A DNA stretch of 64,000 nucleotides from Acanthornis magna (Eukaryota; Chordata; Aves; Passeriformes; Acanthizidae). The stretch spans positions 18,766,501 to 18,830,500 of the forward strand of contig JAWUZG010000029.1 of the NCBI GenBank assembly GCA_036785705.1. The letters are read 5' to 3'. Positions within the stretch are counted from its first letter, which is position 1, and each line of letters starts with the position of its first letter. This document shows, piece by piece, positions 33,601-45,600 of this stretch. The notes under the pieces were generated by a model. It searched no databases. It saw nothing but the letters and a program-made list of their open reading frames with translations, and was not told the DNA's origin. The position numbers and the translations under genes were made by a program.

Positions 33601-36600
33601 GAGGTGAGATCAAAGGGAAACGGTTCAGTCCCTTCCAGCTGAAGGATGCTACGCTATACTTCTTTCTACCTGCGTCTTACCCCACCAGTATACGGTGAGG
33701 AAATCTTTGTTGACATTTCCTCCCAGCCCTGCACTAGTAGAAGGCACTGAATACCCACAACCACCTCCCATCCTTGGCTCTGTCACCTTGAGAGAAGGAG
33801 GCATGGACTTTCTGAGGGGGATGAGTGACATAGATCATCCTGAGATAATTTGACCATTTGCACAAACTTGCAAAAAGCAAGTGTGATGTGGTTTCTGAAA
33901 GTCTTCTGAGTTCATCCAGCTAAGATGGGTCTGGCACAGGATGACAAAATCCCACATCTCTGACATTAGCAAGGCTCAGTGCTTGAGCCCTCAGCCTCAG
34001 GTAGGATGTACTCCTCAACTAAACAGTGGCAAATCTTTTGGAGCTGAGCAATATCTGTTCATTTCCCTGCGGATTTTTCTATCTCATGTTAAAATAAAAG
34101 AGCCTGAGAGGAACATACACCACCAGAGAGAAGGTCCATTGGACCATACTCTGTAAGGTGCCCAACAACCAGTGTCTAAAGTACAGCACATGAGCAGTGC
34201 AAGTCTACTTCTGTCTGGGTCCTGGGCCTGCTCACAGGCCTCAGTGTCTGGGACTGGCCTCCCCTGGGACCCTCACCCCCACCATCTCCTGCCAAGGGCC
34301 CAGGGGACATGTCCCAGCTCAGCCTGGCACCTTCAGTCCCTGCCTGAGCCTTTCTGTAGGTGTGCCCATATCTGCTCCTGTCTACTGGATGGTTTTGGGT
34401 CCTGCGCTGCAGAGAGCTTAAAAGCTCTGATATAGAGCTCTTTTAATTGGATGACATAAAAAAGCAAACATCAAACAAAATGCTGTATGATTTGCTCATC
34501 TGAAATCGCACACTAACCATATTATAATAGCCAAAACAAAGCAAGGATGTCATAAGTATAGTGTTTTAAAGAGACTGATGTTTTAATAAATTTTCTAGAC
34601 CAAAGCATATCTTTCAAACAAACAAAAAACTTATTTGTGATGAAAACTCTGTACTTACCTCTATATGGTGTTCCAACTGATGTGACATATATATTTTTCT
34701 CATGATGTTTCAGCCGGTCTTCCAGTACATGAATCTAAACAGAGAACAGTTAAAATGATAAACGGTGCTCACTAGCACCTAAAATAAGCATAATTGAAAC
34801 AGCTTCCAGCTAAATATAATCTCTCATAAAAGCAAAATACATTTACTTTTTAAGGAAGGAAAACATTAAAAACTGTCCCAGTGTTGTACATGTGTCTATA
34901 CACACAGAAATATCTATAGCAGATGTTACGTATATTTTATATATTCATGTTTCTGTTTTATATATAAGCATAAAAAAGCACACAGCAAAAATTGTATTTA
35001 CACATCAAAAAAGTTTTAGTTTTGAGAAAAATTTCAGAATTTCATAAAGTGCACTGTTCCCTTTATCACTGTGTAATTGCTTTGCTAACCAGTATCACTA
35101 GCATATTTTTATTCTCAGAATTTTTCAGAAAATTCCCAGAATCACAAGAATTTTTATTCTCGGGGATAGAGGTATACTTTGAAAAGTACACAGATCTTCT
35201 GAGAGCAAGTATGAGTGAAAACTATTTTTTTGTCTATTATATTCATAATACCTTGTATGGAGATGTGCCACATCATCACTTTTAAAGAACAAAACTTTTA
35301 ATACTGCAAACACAGTATCAAAAAAGAATTCTTCTCACTCGTTCAACATCACCCTTACCTGCTCTTTCAATTCCTGCTCCTTCAGTTTTGAATCATTGAC
35401 TAGTGTTGTCTTCTGGGCAAGCTGTGCCTGAAAAAAGTCACATATGGAAGTCATCAAGAAACTGCTGAAAATACATCATAGGTACCTTTGCAATGAATCT
35501 ATTTCTCCGTTTAACACAAACTTATAAGCAGTATTTCAGCTTTAAAACTGCTCTGCAACAGAAGTATTAGAGAGTAATATCAATAACATGTAAGACTTAC
35601 CTTTAGTTCTGTTATTGTGACCTATAACAACAATAAAAATTTAGATTAAAAATATATGAAAAATACTGACTGTATCAATCACTGGAGAAAGAAATATCAA
35701 TCATTTAGTTCTGATACAGTGTGTTAATTGAGGATGACAAAAATTGAAATTACCAAACAGTCTCATAAAGAGTTTAACTTATCTGGATTGGCAGTGTGTA
35801 AAGCTGATATTTAAATTATCTCATTTGATTCTGTAAGACAACTATCATAAATATAACTTTAGAACCTAGTGTTTCCAAATCTTTATGAAATGCATATTGG
35901 AGATGAATAATAACTGAATGAGTATGAAATACATCACAGGATATCCTAACTACTATTAACACTATTCAGAATATTTTATATTTTTTCTTAGTTCTTCAAG
36001 TCACATTTGGAAATGTGAACATTTATCTGAAAATAGCTTCAGTTAAGAGCTTCATGAGCTCTCCATCTTGCAAAGATATTTCTGAAGTACAGAAAAAATT
36101 CTAAGCTGAAATTTCTATCATTCAATGTCCCAACTCTAAGGAAAATGATGCTTCAGTAGTCATGGGTATAGCTCAAGGCTGTAAAAGCATTTCAACATCA
36201 AATAATTTATGTGTGGATTTTTTTTTAAGGTAAGCTAAACCTTAAAAGAGGAATGGTACATATTCACAGAATCACAGGATATTCTAAGCTGGAAGGGACC
36301 CACAAGGACCACAGAGTCCAACTCTTAAAGTGAATGGTCCATGCAGGGATCAAACTTCTGACTCCGGCATAATTAGCACCATGCTCTAACCAGCTGAGCT
36401 GATCTCAGGATCAATATTACTTTTCTTTTACCAAGCCTCTTTGCAATTGTGTTGAAAAGGAGATTTATTCCCCATCTCAGTTTGATAAAATCTGTGGGTT
36501 CTCCTACACTCCACAAACAGAAAATAGGGGAAAATCATTCCTCTAAGGATCTCAAATCTCTAAGTGCAATCCTTGATTCTGAAAAGCTTAATCAGACATT

Positions 36601-39600
36601 TTCTGATATTTTTACTTCTAAACGTTAACACTTCAGGTTGTTAGTATTTGTCAATTTTTTAATCACAGTCAGACAAATACTGTTCCAATATCGAGCGTAC
36701 ACTTCATGTCAAAGTGGGTATGTTATGTTTAATGTTTGGTCTAGGCTGACAACAAGCAGCATAGAAAGTTTTATAAGACAAACTTCTGTGATTTGGCAGT
36801 CTCCAATTTTAGACAAAAAATGTTGCCCACAAAAGGCTGTGTCCAGTCAATGTAAGGCTTCTGAGTTGTTTGACTACTAGTGCTGAAGGCGTAAAAAAAA
36901 AAAGTACCAAAAGAGAAAAATGTTGCAAAGCAACAAAATAAAAAGGAAATAAAGCGAGACAAAAAATACCATGGCAAATATAATTCATTTGAATGCACTG
37001 TAAAATCCAGATGCTGGTATGTTGACAAGTTCCACAGGCCCTGTCCAATTTTCTATATAGCTCTGTAATGCTGCATATATATGCTATTGTAGCCATTGCA
37101 AATATATACTGTTGCACCAGTAATAGCAAAATTAGTTTCCTACAGACATACCAAGGACAGGCAACAGACAAACTGAGACAAGGGTAAAAATTAAAAACAA
37201 CTCTTAGTTTCTAAGGAGGACAAAAGAAAACTACCTTTTGACCCTAGAACAGAATGCATCAGAGTAAGAATTAAACCCTGAAATAGTGATAAAACAGGAA
37301 TTGAAAGCCCACTTTAAATATTTGAGCTTTGACTGGATCAGAAGACATACCAGGAATTACATGCACATTCAATAGCATAATCTATTAGACTACTTACGTT
37401 GTTTTGCGATGAAATCACCATTGTGAATAGTATCAAATAATGCATTTACATTCAGTTGAATCAGCTATACAAAAGAAAGCTTGTGAACAATTTGCTAAAT
37501 TTGAATTTAGTCAGAATTCTCAAAATTACTCAAGAAAGTTTGATGCCTGTATTTCAGAGAAATCACAGATATTTAATTGCCTTACACTCAGGAAAAAAAA
37601 AATTGCATTCTTGTTCTGCAACTGCTTTGAACCTGGATGCTTTAACTAAGTACCTACGTTACCACACAACGTGGTCTTCACCCCCCACAAATGAAACATC
37701 CTTTATCCTTTACAACTAAGCTGTTTACCAGCAATGGACTTCTCTGAATTGGTTTATACCTGCCACATATGGAACAACTCCTTTGAGTTTCTCCAAAGTC
37801 TGCCATGGAAACTCCAAGGAGTGGAGAGCTGTGGACAACATTCCAGACTCAGGCAAAATTAGCTGTTTATTTTGTTTATTGTAAACATATTCACTTTTAC
37901 ATAGAGACTTAATATTTGCAATATTCAAATACTTTACAGCTCTATGCTACCATTGCCAATCCGTCTGATACCCTTCTGGGAAGAACTGAGGAATCATAGA
38001 ATCATGGAATGTTAACAGGTTGGAATGGACTCTAAAGATCCTCTAGTTTCAATGCTCCCTTTCATTGACAGGGACACCTCCCAGTAGATCAGGTTGCACA
38101 ATGCCTCACTCAACCTGACATTGAACACTGTCAGGGTTGGGGCACCCACAGCCTCCCTGGGCAACCTGTTCAGTATCTCACCACCCTCAAAGTGAGAAAT
38201 TCCTTCCTAACATCTAATCTAAATTTCCTCTATTTCAATTTGTACTCATTATTCCTTGTCCTATCACTACAGTTCCTGATGAAATGTCCCTCTCCAACTT
38301 CCCTGTAGGCCCCCTTCAGATACTGGAAGTTTTCCATCAGGTCTCCATGCAACCTTCTCTTCTCCAGGCTGAACAGACTCAGCTTTCTCAGCCGTTGTTC
38401 ATAGGGGAGGTGCTCCAGTTCTCTTACAAACTTTGTGGCCCTCCTCTGGACTTGCTCCAACAGTTCCAAGTCCTTCTTATGTTGGGGACACCAGAAATGA
38501 ATGCAGCACTCCAGGTGGGATCTCACATGAGCAGAGTTGAGGGGCAGAATCACCTCCTTTGACCTGCTGGTCATGCTCCTTGTGATGCAGCCCAGGATTC
38601 AATTGGCTTTCTGGGCTGTGAGCACACACTGCTGGCTCATGTAGAGATTTTCACCAATCATCACCTCTCTCAATTCTTTCTCCTCAGGGCTGGTCTCAAT
38701 CACTTCTCTGCTCAACCCATTGATGTGTCTCGGATTGCCCCAACCCAGGTGCAGGACCTTGCGCTTTGCTTTGTTGAACTTCATGAGGTTTGCAGCAGCC
38801 CATCTCTCAAGCCTGTCAAGGTCCCTCTGTATGGCATTATCCCTTCCCTCCATTGTGTTGACTGCACTACCACAGAGCTTGGTGTTGTCAACAATTTGCT
38901 GAGGGTGCACTCAGCACTGACAGGTTCTTCCACTGTCCATGTCACTGACAAAGATGTGGAATAGTATCAGGGTCTCAGTACTGAACCCATGAGTGCATCA
39001 AACACAGCATTATCACCAGTCAGTCAAAAGAGATGATTATCCTACTCTATTTATCACTGCTGCAACCTCACCATGTAACTGGTCTCCATGTGGACAATGA
39101 GCTGTTGACCAAAACTCTTTGTGTGTGGCCATCCAGCTAGTTCTTTATCCACCATCAAATCCCTGTCTCTCCAATTTGGACACAAGGATGTTGTGCAGGA
39201 GTGTGAAACGCTTTGCATTAAGTCCAGGTAGACAATGTCAGTTACTCTGCCCCTCTCCATCAACTCTGTAGCCCCATCATGGAAGGTCACCAAATTTGTC
39301 AGGCATGATTTTCCCCTTGTAAATCCATTCTGGTTGTTACCAATCCCTCTTTTTTCTTTTTTTTTCTCTTCCTATGTGCCTTCACATAGTTTCCAGTAGA
39401 GTCTTCTCCATGACCTTATCTAGCATAGAGGTGAGACTGTAGTTTCCCAAGTATTCCACTCTCCCCTTTTTAAAAATAGGGGTATTAATTCCCTTTTTCC
39501 AGTCAGCAGGGACTTCACCTGACTGACACAGTTTTTCAGAAATGATGGATAGTGGCCCAGCAACTTTGCCTGCCAGCTTCCTGAGGACTCATGGATGAAG

Positions 39601-42600
39601 TTCATTGGGTCCCATGGACTTTTGCACATTCAGGTTCCTTAGATGGTCTCAAACCTGACCGTCTTCTGCAGTGCGCTCAGGGTCTTCATTCTCCCAGTCC
39701 CTGCATTTGCCTTTCTTGACTTGGGTGGTGTGGCTGGAGCATTTGCCATTAAAGACAGAGGCACAGAAGTCATTGAGAACCTCAGCCTTCTCTTTGTCCA
39801 GGGTAGCCAGGTTTCCCATTTCCTTCCAGAGAGGGCCAACATTATCCCTAGTCTTTTGCTTTCTTTTGCTTGCAACGAAGCCCTTCCTGTTTGCCTTAAT
39901 ATCCTTGGCCAGAACAATTCTAACTGGGCTTTGGCTACCCTATCTTTGTCCCTAACTTCCCATACAATTTCCCCATATTCCTCTCAGGCCACCTGTCCTT
40001 GTTTCCACTTCCTGAATGCTCCTTTTTTTTTTTCCTCTGAGTTTGCTCAGCAGCTCCTCATTCATCCCTGGAGGCCTCCTGGCATTTTTGCCCAATTTCG
40101 TCCTTGTTGGGATGCATTGCTTCTGAGCTGAATACATGAATACATGAAATACCACTGCTGGTATATAAACTTGATATAATTTGCATATCATATCAGTAAT
40201 CCAGAAGATGCATGTATAATACAATACTAATTGACTGCCTGTATTTATAGCAGACTGCTATAACAAACTAAGTAGTGAAACAGTTCATTAAGAAATCCTA
40301 AAGATAAAGTACTCTTCAGACTTTTCATAATCATGATTTAGGAAGTAGGAGCCTCTTTAAGAATCTTCCTCTAGATAATAAGATTATATCAGATTATTAA
40401 CAGGTGAACAAGGGTTAATTAAGAATACAAGGCAATCATATACAGATATTTCTGCTTTTCCTGCTACGAAAACAACACATACTATGGAATAGTTAAGAAA
40501 AGTAATATATAGGGTTTTGTAAGCAAGTGCAAGGCAGAAGGGTCAAACATTGGAACAGTGAGGTAATTTGTACTTTAAGTTTCTAATGTCAAATATATAG
40601 ATTTACTCTCCCCAGGGCTACCTGGTGTCAAAATGAAAAACTTAAAAGCAAGGTCAATATGAATTCTCATCAGTGGCTCAACAACTCATACACTTTTCCT
40701 GTCCTCAGTATAACAGCTAGTAGTATTTTCACCAATGAATTCCTCAAATTAAAATGCAGTCCCAGAAAGACAAAACCATGAATTCAATCTTTCAATGAAG
40801 GCCTCTCTGTCTATAACTGATACATTCAAGGCACTACTTCAGACACCTCTGAAATGAGGATTTTTTAAAAATCACACTAAAAATTTCTTAATGGGATTTT
40901 CTTTCCTTCTAAGGGGCTTCCAGTAAAATCAACATAAACACATGTTTAATAATAACAGTATTCGACTTTTTAACATACCAAAAAAAAAGGCAGTATCAAA
41001 TATTGCAGATTCTAAAGAGATTCACTTTGTACGTGAAAGTGAAGGCCAGATATATAAATAAAATCCAATTAGGAATATAACAGAATTTCACGTGGACCAA
41101 GAAGTTCACACTTAAAGATATAAAAACAAATGTCAGTGCCAGCTTACTTTTTCACTGTTGCAATGTTCCTCTTCTGCAATCCTTTGTTTGTATTCTTTCT
41201 TCAAGTATTCCAGCTGTGCCTGCAACTCCTGAACTTTTGCTGTCATCTCTGCTTCACGAGACTTCAAAATACAGGGAACAAATTATTTATACAATTAATC
41301 ATCAAACTACTCAAAACCTTAATTATGGTGGACATAAAGCAATCAACAAACATTATACTATACACAGAAGGATATGCTTGAAATTTGTGTAAAAGCAAGT
41401 TACACAAGATGACCACAGAATAGACCAAGAAAAAAAATAGGTGCTTAACAAGATTTTGTAGGCCTCCGACAATAAAGACTACATAGTTAGGATAACAGCT
41501 ACATTTTTAAAAATTACAAAAAAGTTCTATTTCTCTTGGGCACTAAAACAACATTCAAGTATAATCCATTAAGTGCGTGAAGGGCATAACCTTCATGGAA
41601 GGGGCAGATCATGACACAGAATTGCCATACTATGAAAGTGAAAAGGACTTAAATCCTTTCCTAAGTCGTTCTCACAAAGATGTTACTAAAGCAGTTTCAA
41701 GCCCATTTTCCAAAACAATGACCAACGATTTCCCATTCACAAGGGTTTGGAAGGCACTATGCACTTGGAGGAAAGAAGCAGTAACAAGAACGGTAGGGAG
41801 GAAATTAACTTTTCCTGTATAGGAGAAAAATACAATGACCTAAGTCCTAGGAGGTTAATCCATCTATACGTCACTTTGCAAAAACAAGTACTTTTAGAAT
41901 TGTGTCCCCTCTGGTCTTTTTGTGAGAGAATATGTTAGGGACCTCATAAAACAGCACTCCAAATCCTAGTGCATGTCTTCACTACTAAACAAAGCTAAAA
42001 ATCTAGTTTCATGCATGCTAACCACACAGGGCAGTCAGCTGATGAATCTGCTAACACAGTAGTACTTCAAATTAGTACAGTTAATTAACTGATAACAAGT
42101 ACAGAACTGCTGATGGAAATTTTGTTCCATTCAAAAATCTCCGGAGTACAAATTATAACGATACATAATATTCTCTGGAAAAGTAAGTGTAGAACTAGAA
42201 AGCTAATCCATGCTTAACAGACGTATGGTATGCCATTACTAAAAAAAGAATTATTTCCTTCTAAGGCCAATTTTTTGCACACAACTTAATGATAAAACAC
42301 CCTCCCCATGCAGCCCCTCAGGCCAAAAAGCACCACCAAAAAGAAATGAAGCAAATCTGCCCAGAAAAGCTAGTGAACGGGAAGTCGCAGTATCTGAACA
42401 ATTTTTACAGCCTACAAGAATATCCACCCTCAAGGAAAACCTTGCTCAAACATCATGACCTCCAAACAGTGTTAGCTTCTATTCACTAACATGATTCTTC
42501 TATGCCCTCGGAAGTGCCTCAACAATAAATTGTTTCTAAGATTTTTTTTAATAGATTGTTATACTCCCCTAGTTAAAAATCCTCAATATCTGGCATATTC

Positions 42601-45600
42601 AGGGATAGTGGTGGTTGTTGTTTTGGCTTTTTTGGATTTTTTGAAGTTTTTGTCCACCAAAAATCTAAAATGTTGCAATTTCTACACAACTGTTCATTTA
42701 AATAATTCACAATTGAATGCACATCATTCTTATTTATAAAAGGTAGTTGACAGGCTGTAACGAAATTAAAATGATGAATGACACTTTTGTAAAAGGGACA
42801 TAGCTGTGAGCAATTATTTGGATAAACCCCTGAAGAGAGATTATTATTTAAAATCTGAAATGATTAGAGATCGAGTGAGGTTCCAACATACTACTGATCT
42901 GTATTTAAAGAAAGAACTTATTGTTCTATACAGCACCTGGAATACTCTGAAAATAAACTACATGCTATTTGGATTTAATTACAGTTATAGACTAACACTT
43001 CAAAACAGTTGTAATTTCCCAAATCTTAATCTGAAAGCCTATCCTGTACTCACATGGAAGGCATTATTACAAATTAAAGGATACATAACTGAAGTAAGGT
43101 ATTTCTTTTTAGCTCATAGATAGGCTTAAAATAAACTAGCTGGAAAACAGCATTCAGTTTTTCTCTAATTATATACTTCAGTTGAAGAAAAAATATTTAG
43201 CTCCCAAATTAGAGGCTATGCTGATTTAAAAATCCTTTAATTAGGAGACTTTCAAGAAATATTATGCGATAAAAATTTTCATGAAAGAAAACAACACATA
43301 AAGCAAAAATGGAGCACTTCACAAGTAAATCATATGAAGTTTAACTGACTGAATGATTACTGCTTGTCTTCAAGAATAAATACTCAAATCAAGTTAGACA
43401 ATTGTTAGCATCAACCATGTTTAAAATGCAACAAAGAGCTACAAAGTTATATGAGCAAGATTCATTTTTGCAATTGGCTTTATTTTTCCTTCAATCAAAA
43501 AATCTCAATCTGAGACAAACTTCTCTACATGATGTGAAATTTCTTAAACCTATCATAAGCCAAGTATAAGTGGGGTAATAACTGGTAACTTTAAGCTTAA
43601 TCTGCAGATGCATATGTTCCTATTTCTATCAGAGATGTCAATGAATATGACAGACATTCAACTTAATATACATATATTTCTCAACTAGAGATTCCTGCAA
43701 TACTTCTTTCAGGAAAAAAGGAAAAAAAAATCCCCAATTTTTTTTTTAATTCCCTAAAATAACAGAAACAAAATGCTCACACATATACCTATAAAAGAAG
43801 TATGTATTCTGTAATTTAAAATATCAAACTACAGTTTATTGCAGTTCCAGGTAACTGTCATTGCCATCATCAATGAGATGCAAAAAATTACAGTGTTCAT
43901 GTCCTCCAATTGCAGATAAGTCAAATTAGCTTAAACTTTCAAGATCATACAAGGACTAGAGCAAGCATGTTTCTGACCTTAAAAGTGGACTGAAAGTAGC
44001 AGAAAACACAGAGGAATTAAACCCACATGGTTTCAAATCACGTACCTATCTGGGTCTACAAAGTAAGGACCTGAATGGCAACACACTATACACTGAGGCA
44101 AGAGAAATTTAAATTCTCCAGAAATGCAGAATTTAGATCCATGTTACAAAAAACACCCCAAAAAAACAAAACAAAAACCCCAAACCAACCAACCAACAGG
44201 CAAAAACCCCCCACAAAACCAAAAAAATCCCTACAACCCCCCAAAAATAACCTTGATTTTTTTTAACGTCAAGCAATTTTTCTAAATTAGGAAACAAAAG
44301 ACCGTAAATGTAAAACTCTGCTAACACTTATTTTTGAAGTTTTAGCAAGTTAAATAGAGTGAAACACACCAGCCTGCTTAAATGTTTGAAATTTTTAGTA
44401 TGAAACAGTCATGTTAAGTACATAGATCCTTGGACTGGTAGTTGATCATAAACACAGTCCAATTACATTTATTACTGCAGGCTCTATTCTTGGGACGGTC
44501 TCTTTTATTACATTGTTTGTGCAAACAGAACTAAGATTAACAAAGTTAAAGACTGCATTCCAATATGATGCATAGTCCAGCGCTGAAATCCATTTAATCT
44601 TTTCAAGCCATACAGGCGGGACAGGGACCATTTATTTGGCTAAAATAGGAGGCATCCTTGGTGAAGTATCCTTAAACTGAAATTGGTTGCTAACTTCTAA
44701 GTGAAATGCTACTACAGCAAAATTATGTCTATCTGAAAATACCATGCAGAAAAACTGTTCAAACAGAAAAAGAAATCTTCACTAGCATAAAAACCATGCA
44801 AACAGACTGCACCCTGCAGAAAACAGAATCTTACTTTAAGGCCTATGACACCAGTCTAAGCAGGGCATCAGAGAAAGGAGATAGAGAGTGAGACTGCCCC
44901 ATAAACACTATATTTAAATCCTTACGGAAAAACAATACACCACCACCACCACAACGCCAGTAAAAGCTTAAATGTCACTCAGTTTTCTCCTTCCAATCTG
45001 GCACCCAAACTGCTCAAGGACATAAGAACTTTATCATATAATTTTTATTGACTGATCAGAGTTAGGGCTTAATTTCTGATGTTCCTTCATGCCCATAAAC
45101 CACAGAAACAAACATTTTAATTGCAAGGTGGATCACTAGATACATCAAGTGTAATTCCAGCAGTAAGATCTTTACTAGAAAGAACAACAGTTTTTCTGTC
45201 TACATATGCAATCAAAAAAGAGTAATTTTGAAATGTATGTAGTCATATCACTTTTCAAAAAGATACCTCAAGGATTTCTTCGTACTTTTTCACGGTTCTT
45301 TTTAGATCATCATCTTTTTCAACAATTTTTTTATGCAACTGTGTTGTCTCTATGTGATGATTTTCTATCAATTCATTTTCTACCTCTTGGGCTTTACCTA
45401 TAAAAAAAAGTTAGGCAACATTTAAAAAAGCATGTTTTTTTTTTAATGTCGTAACAGTACTAAAAAAATGCTTAAAAGTAACTATAAGGAAAACATGCCA
45501 GGAAACTTTATTTTTCCATTCTGTCAGTTACTATTATGTCCCTTGATCCTAACATGTATGAAATTAGTTGTCTGCAGTTTGGTACCTGGAACAATTTTTC

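Larger units (their letters stand above)
32084..34658 (-). other. GOLGA4: GOLGA4 intron with CR1 and ERV fragment
   Basis: Holds a sense-on-plus CR1 piece (32145-32846), an LTR with its leader (32875-about 33620) and a GC-rich patch (34195-34430) in otherwise AT-rich DNA. Confidence 0.7.
35622..41147 (-). other. GOLGA4: GOLGA4 intron with SINE and CR1
   Basis: 5.5-kb intron, AT-rich. It contains a tRNA-derived SINE (36264-36405) and a 2.1-kb CR1 (37991-40134), both in the same orientation as the gene. Otherwise nothing recognised. Confidence 0.7.

Noticed and set aside
36346..36405. Possible functional tRNA-Ile gene
   Set aside because: Box A and box B are degenerate, the acceptor end is missing, and it is fused to a CR1-type tail, so it is a SINE head.
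38230..38574. 114-codon minus-strand frame as a host gene
   Set aside because: Sequence matches the conserved end of CR1 ORF2.
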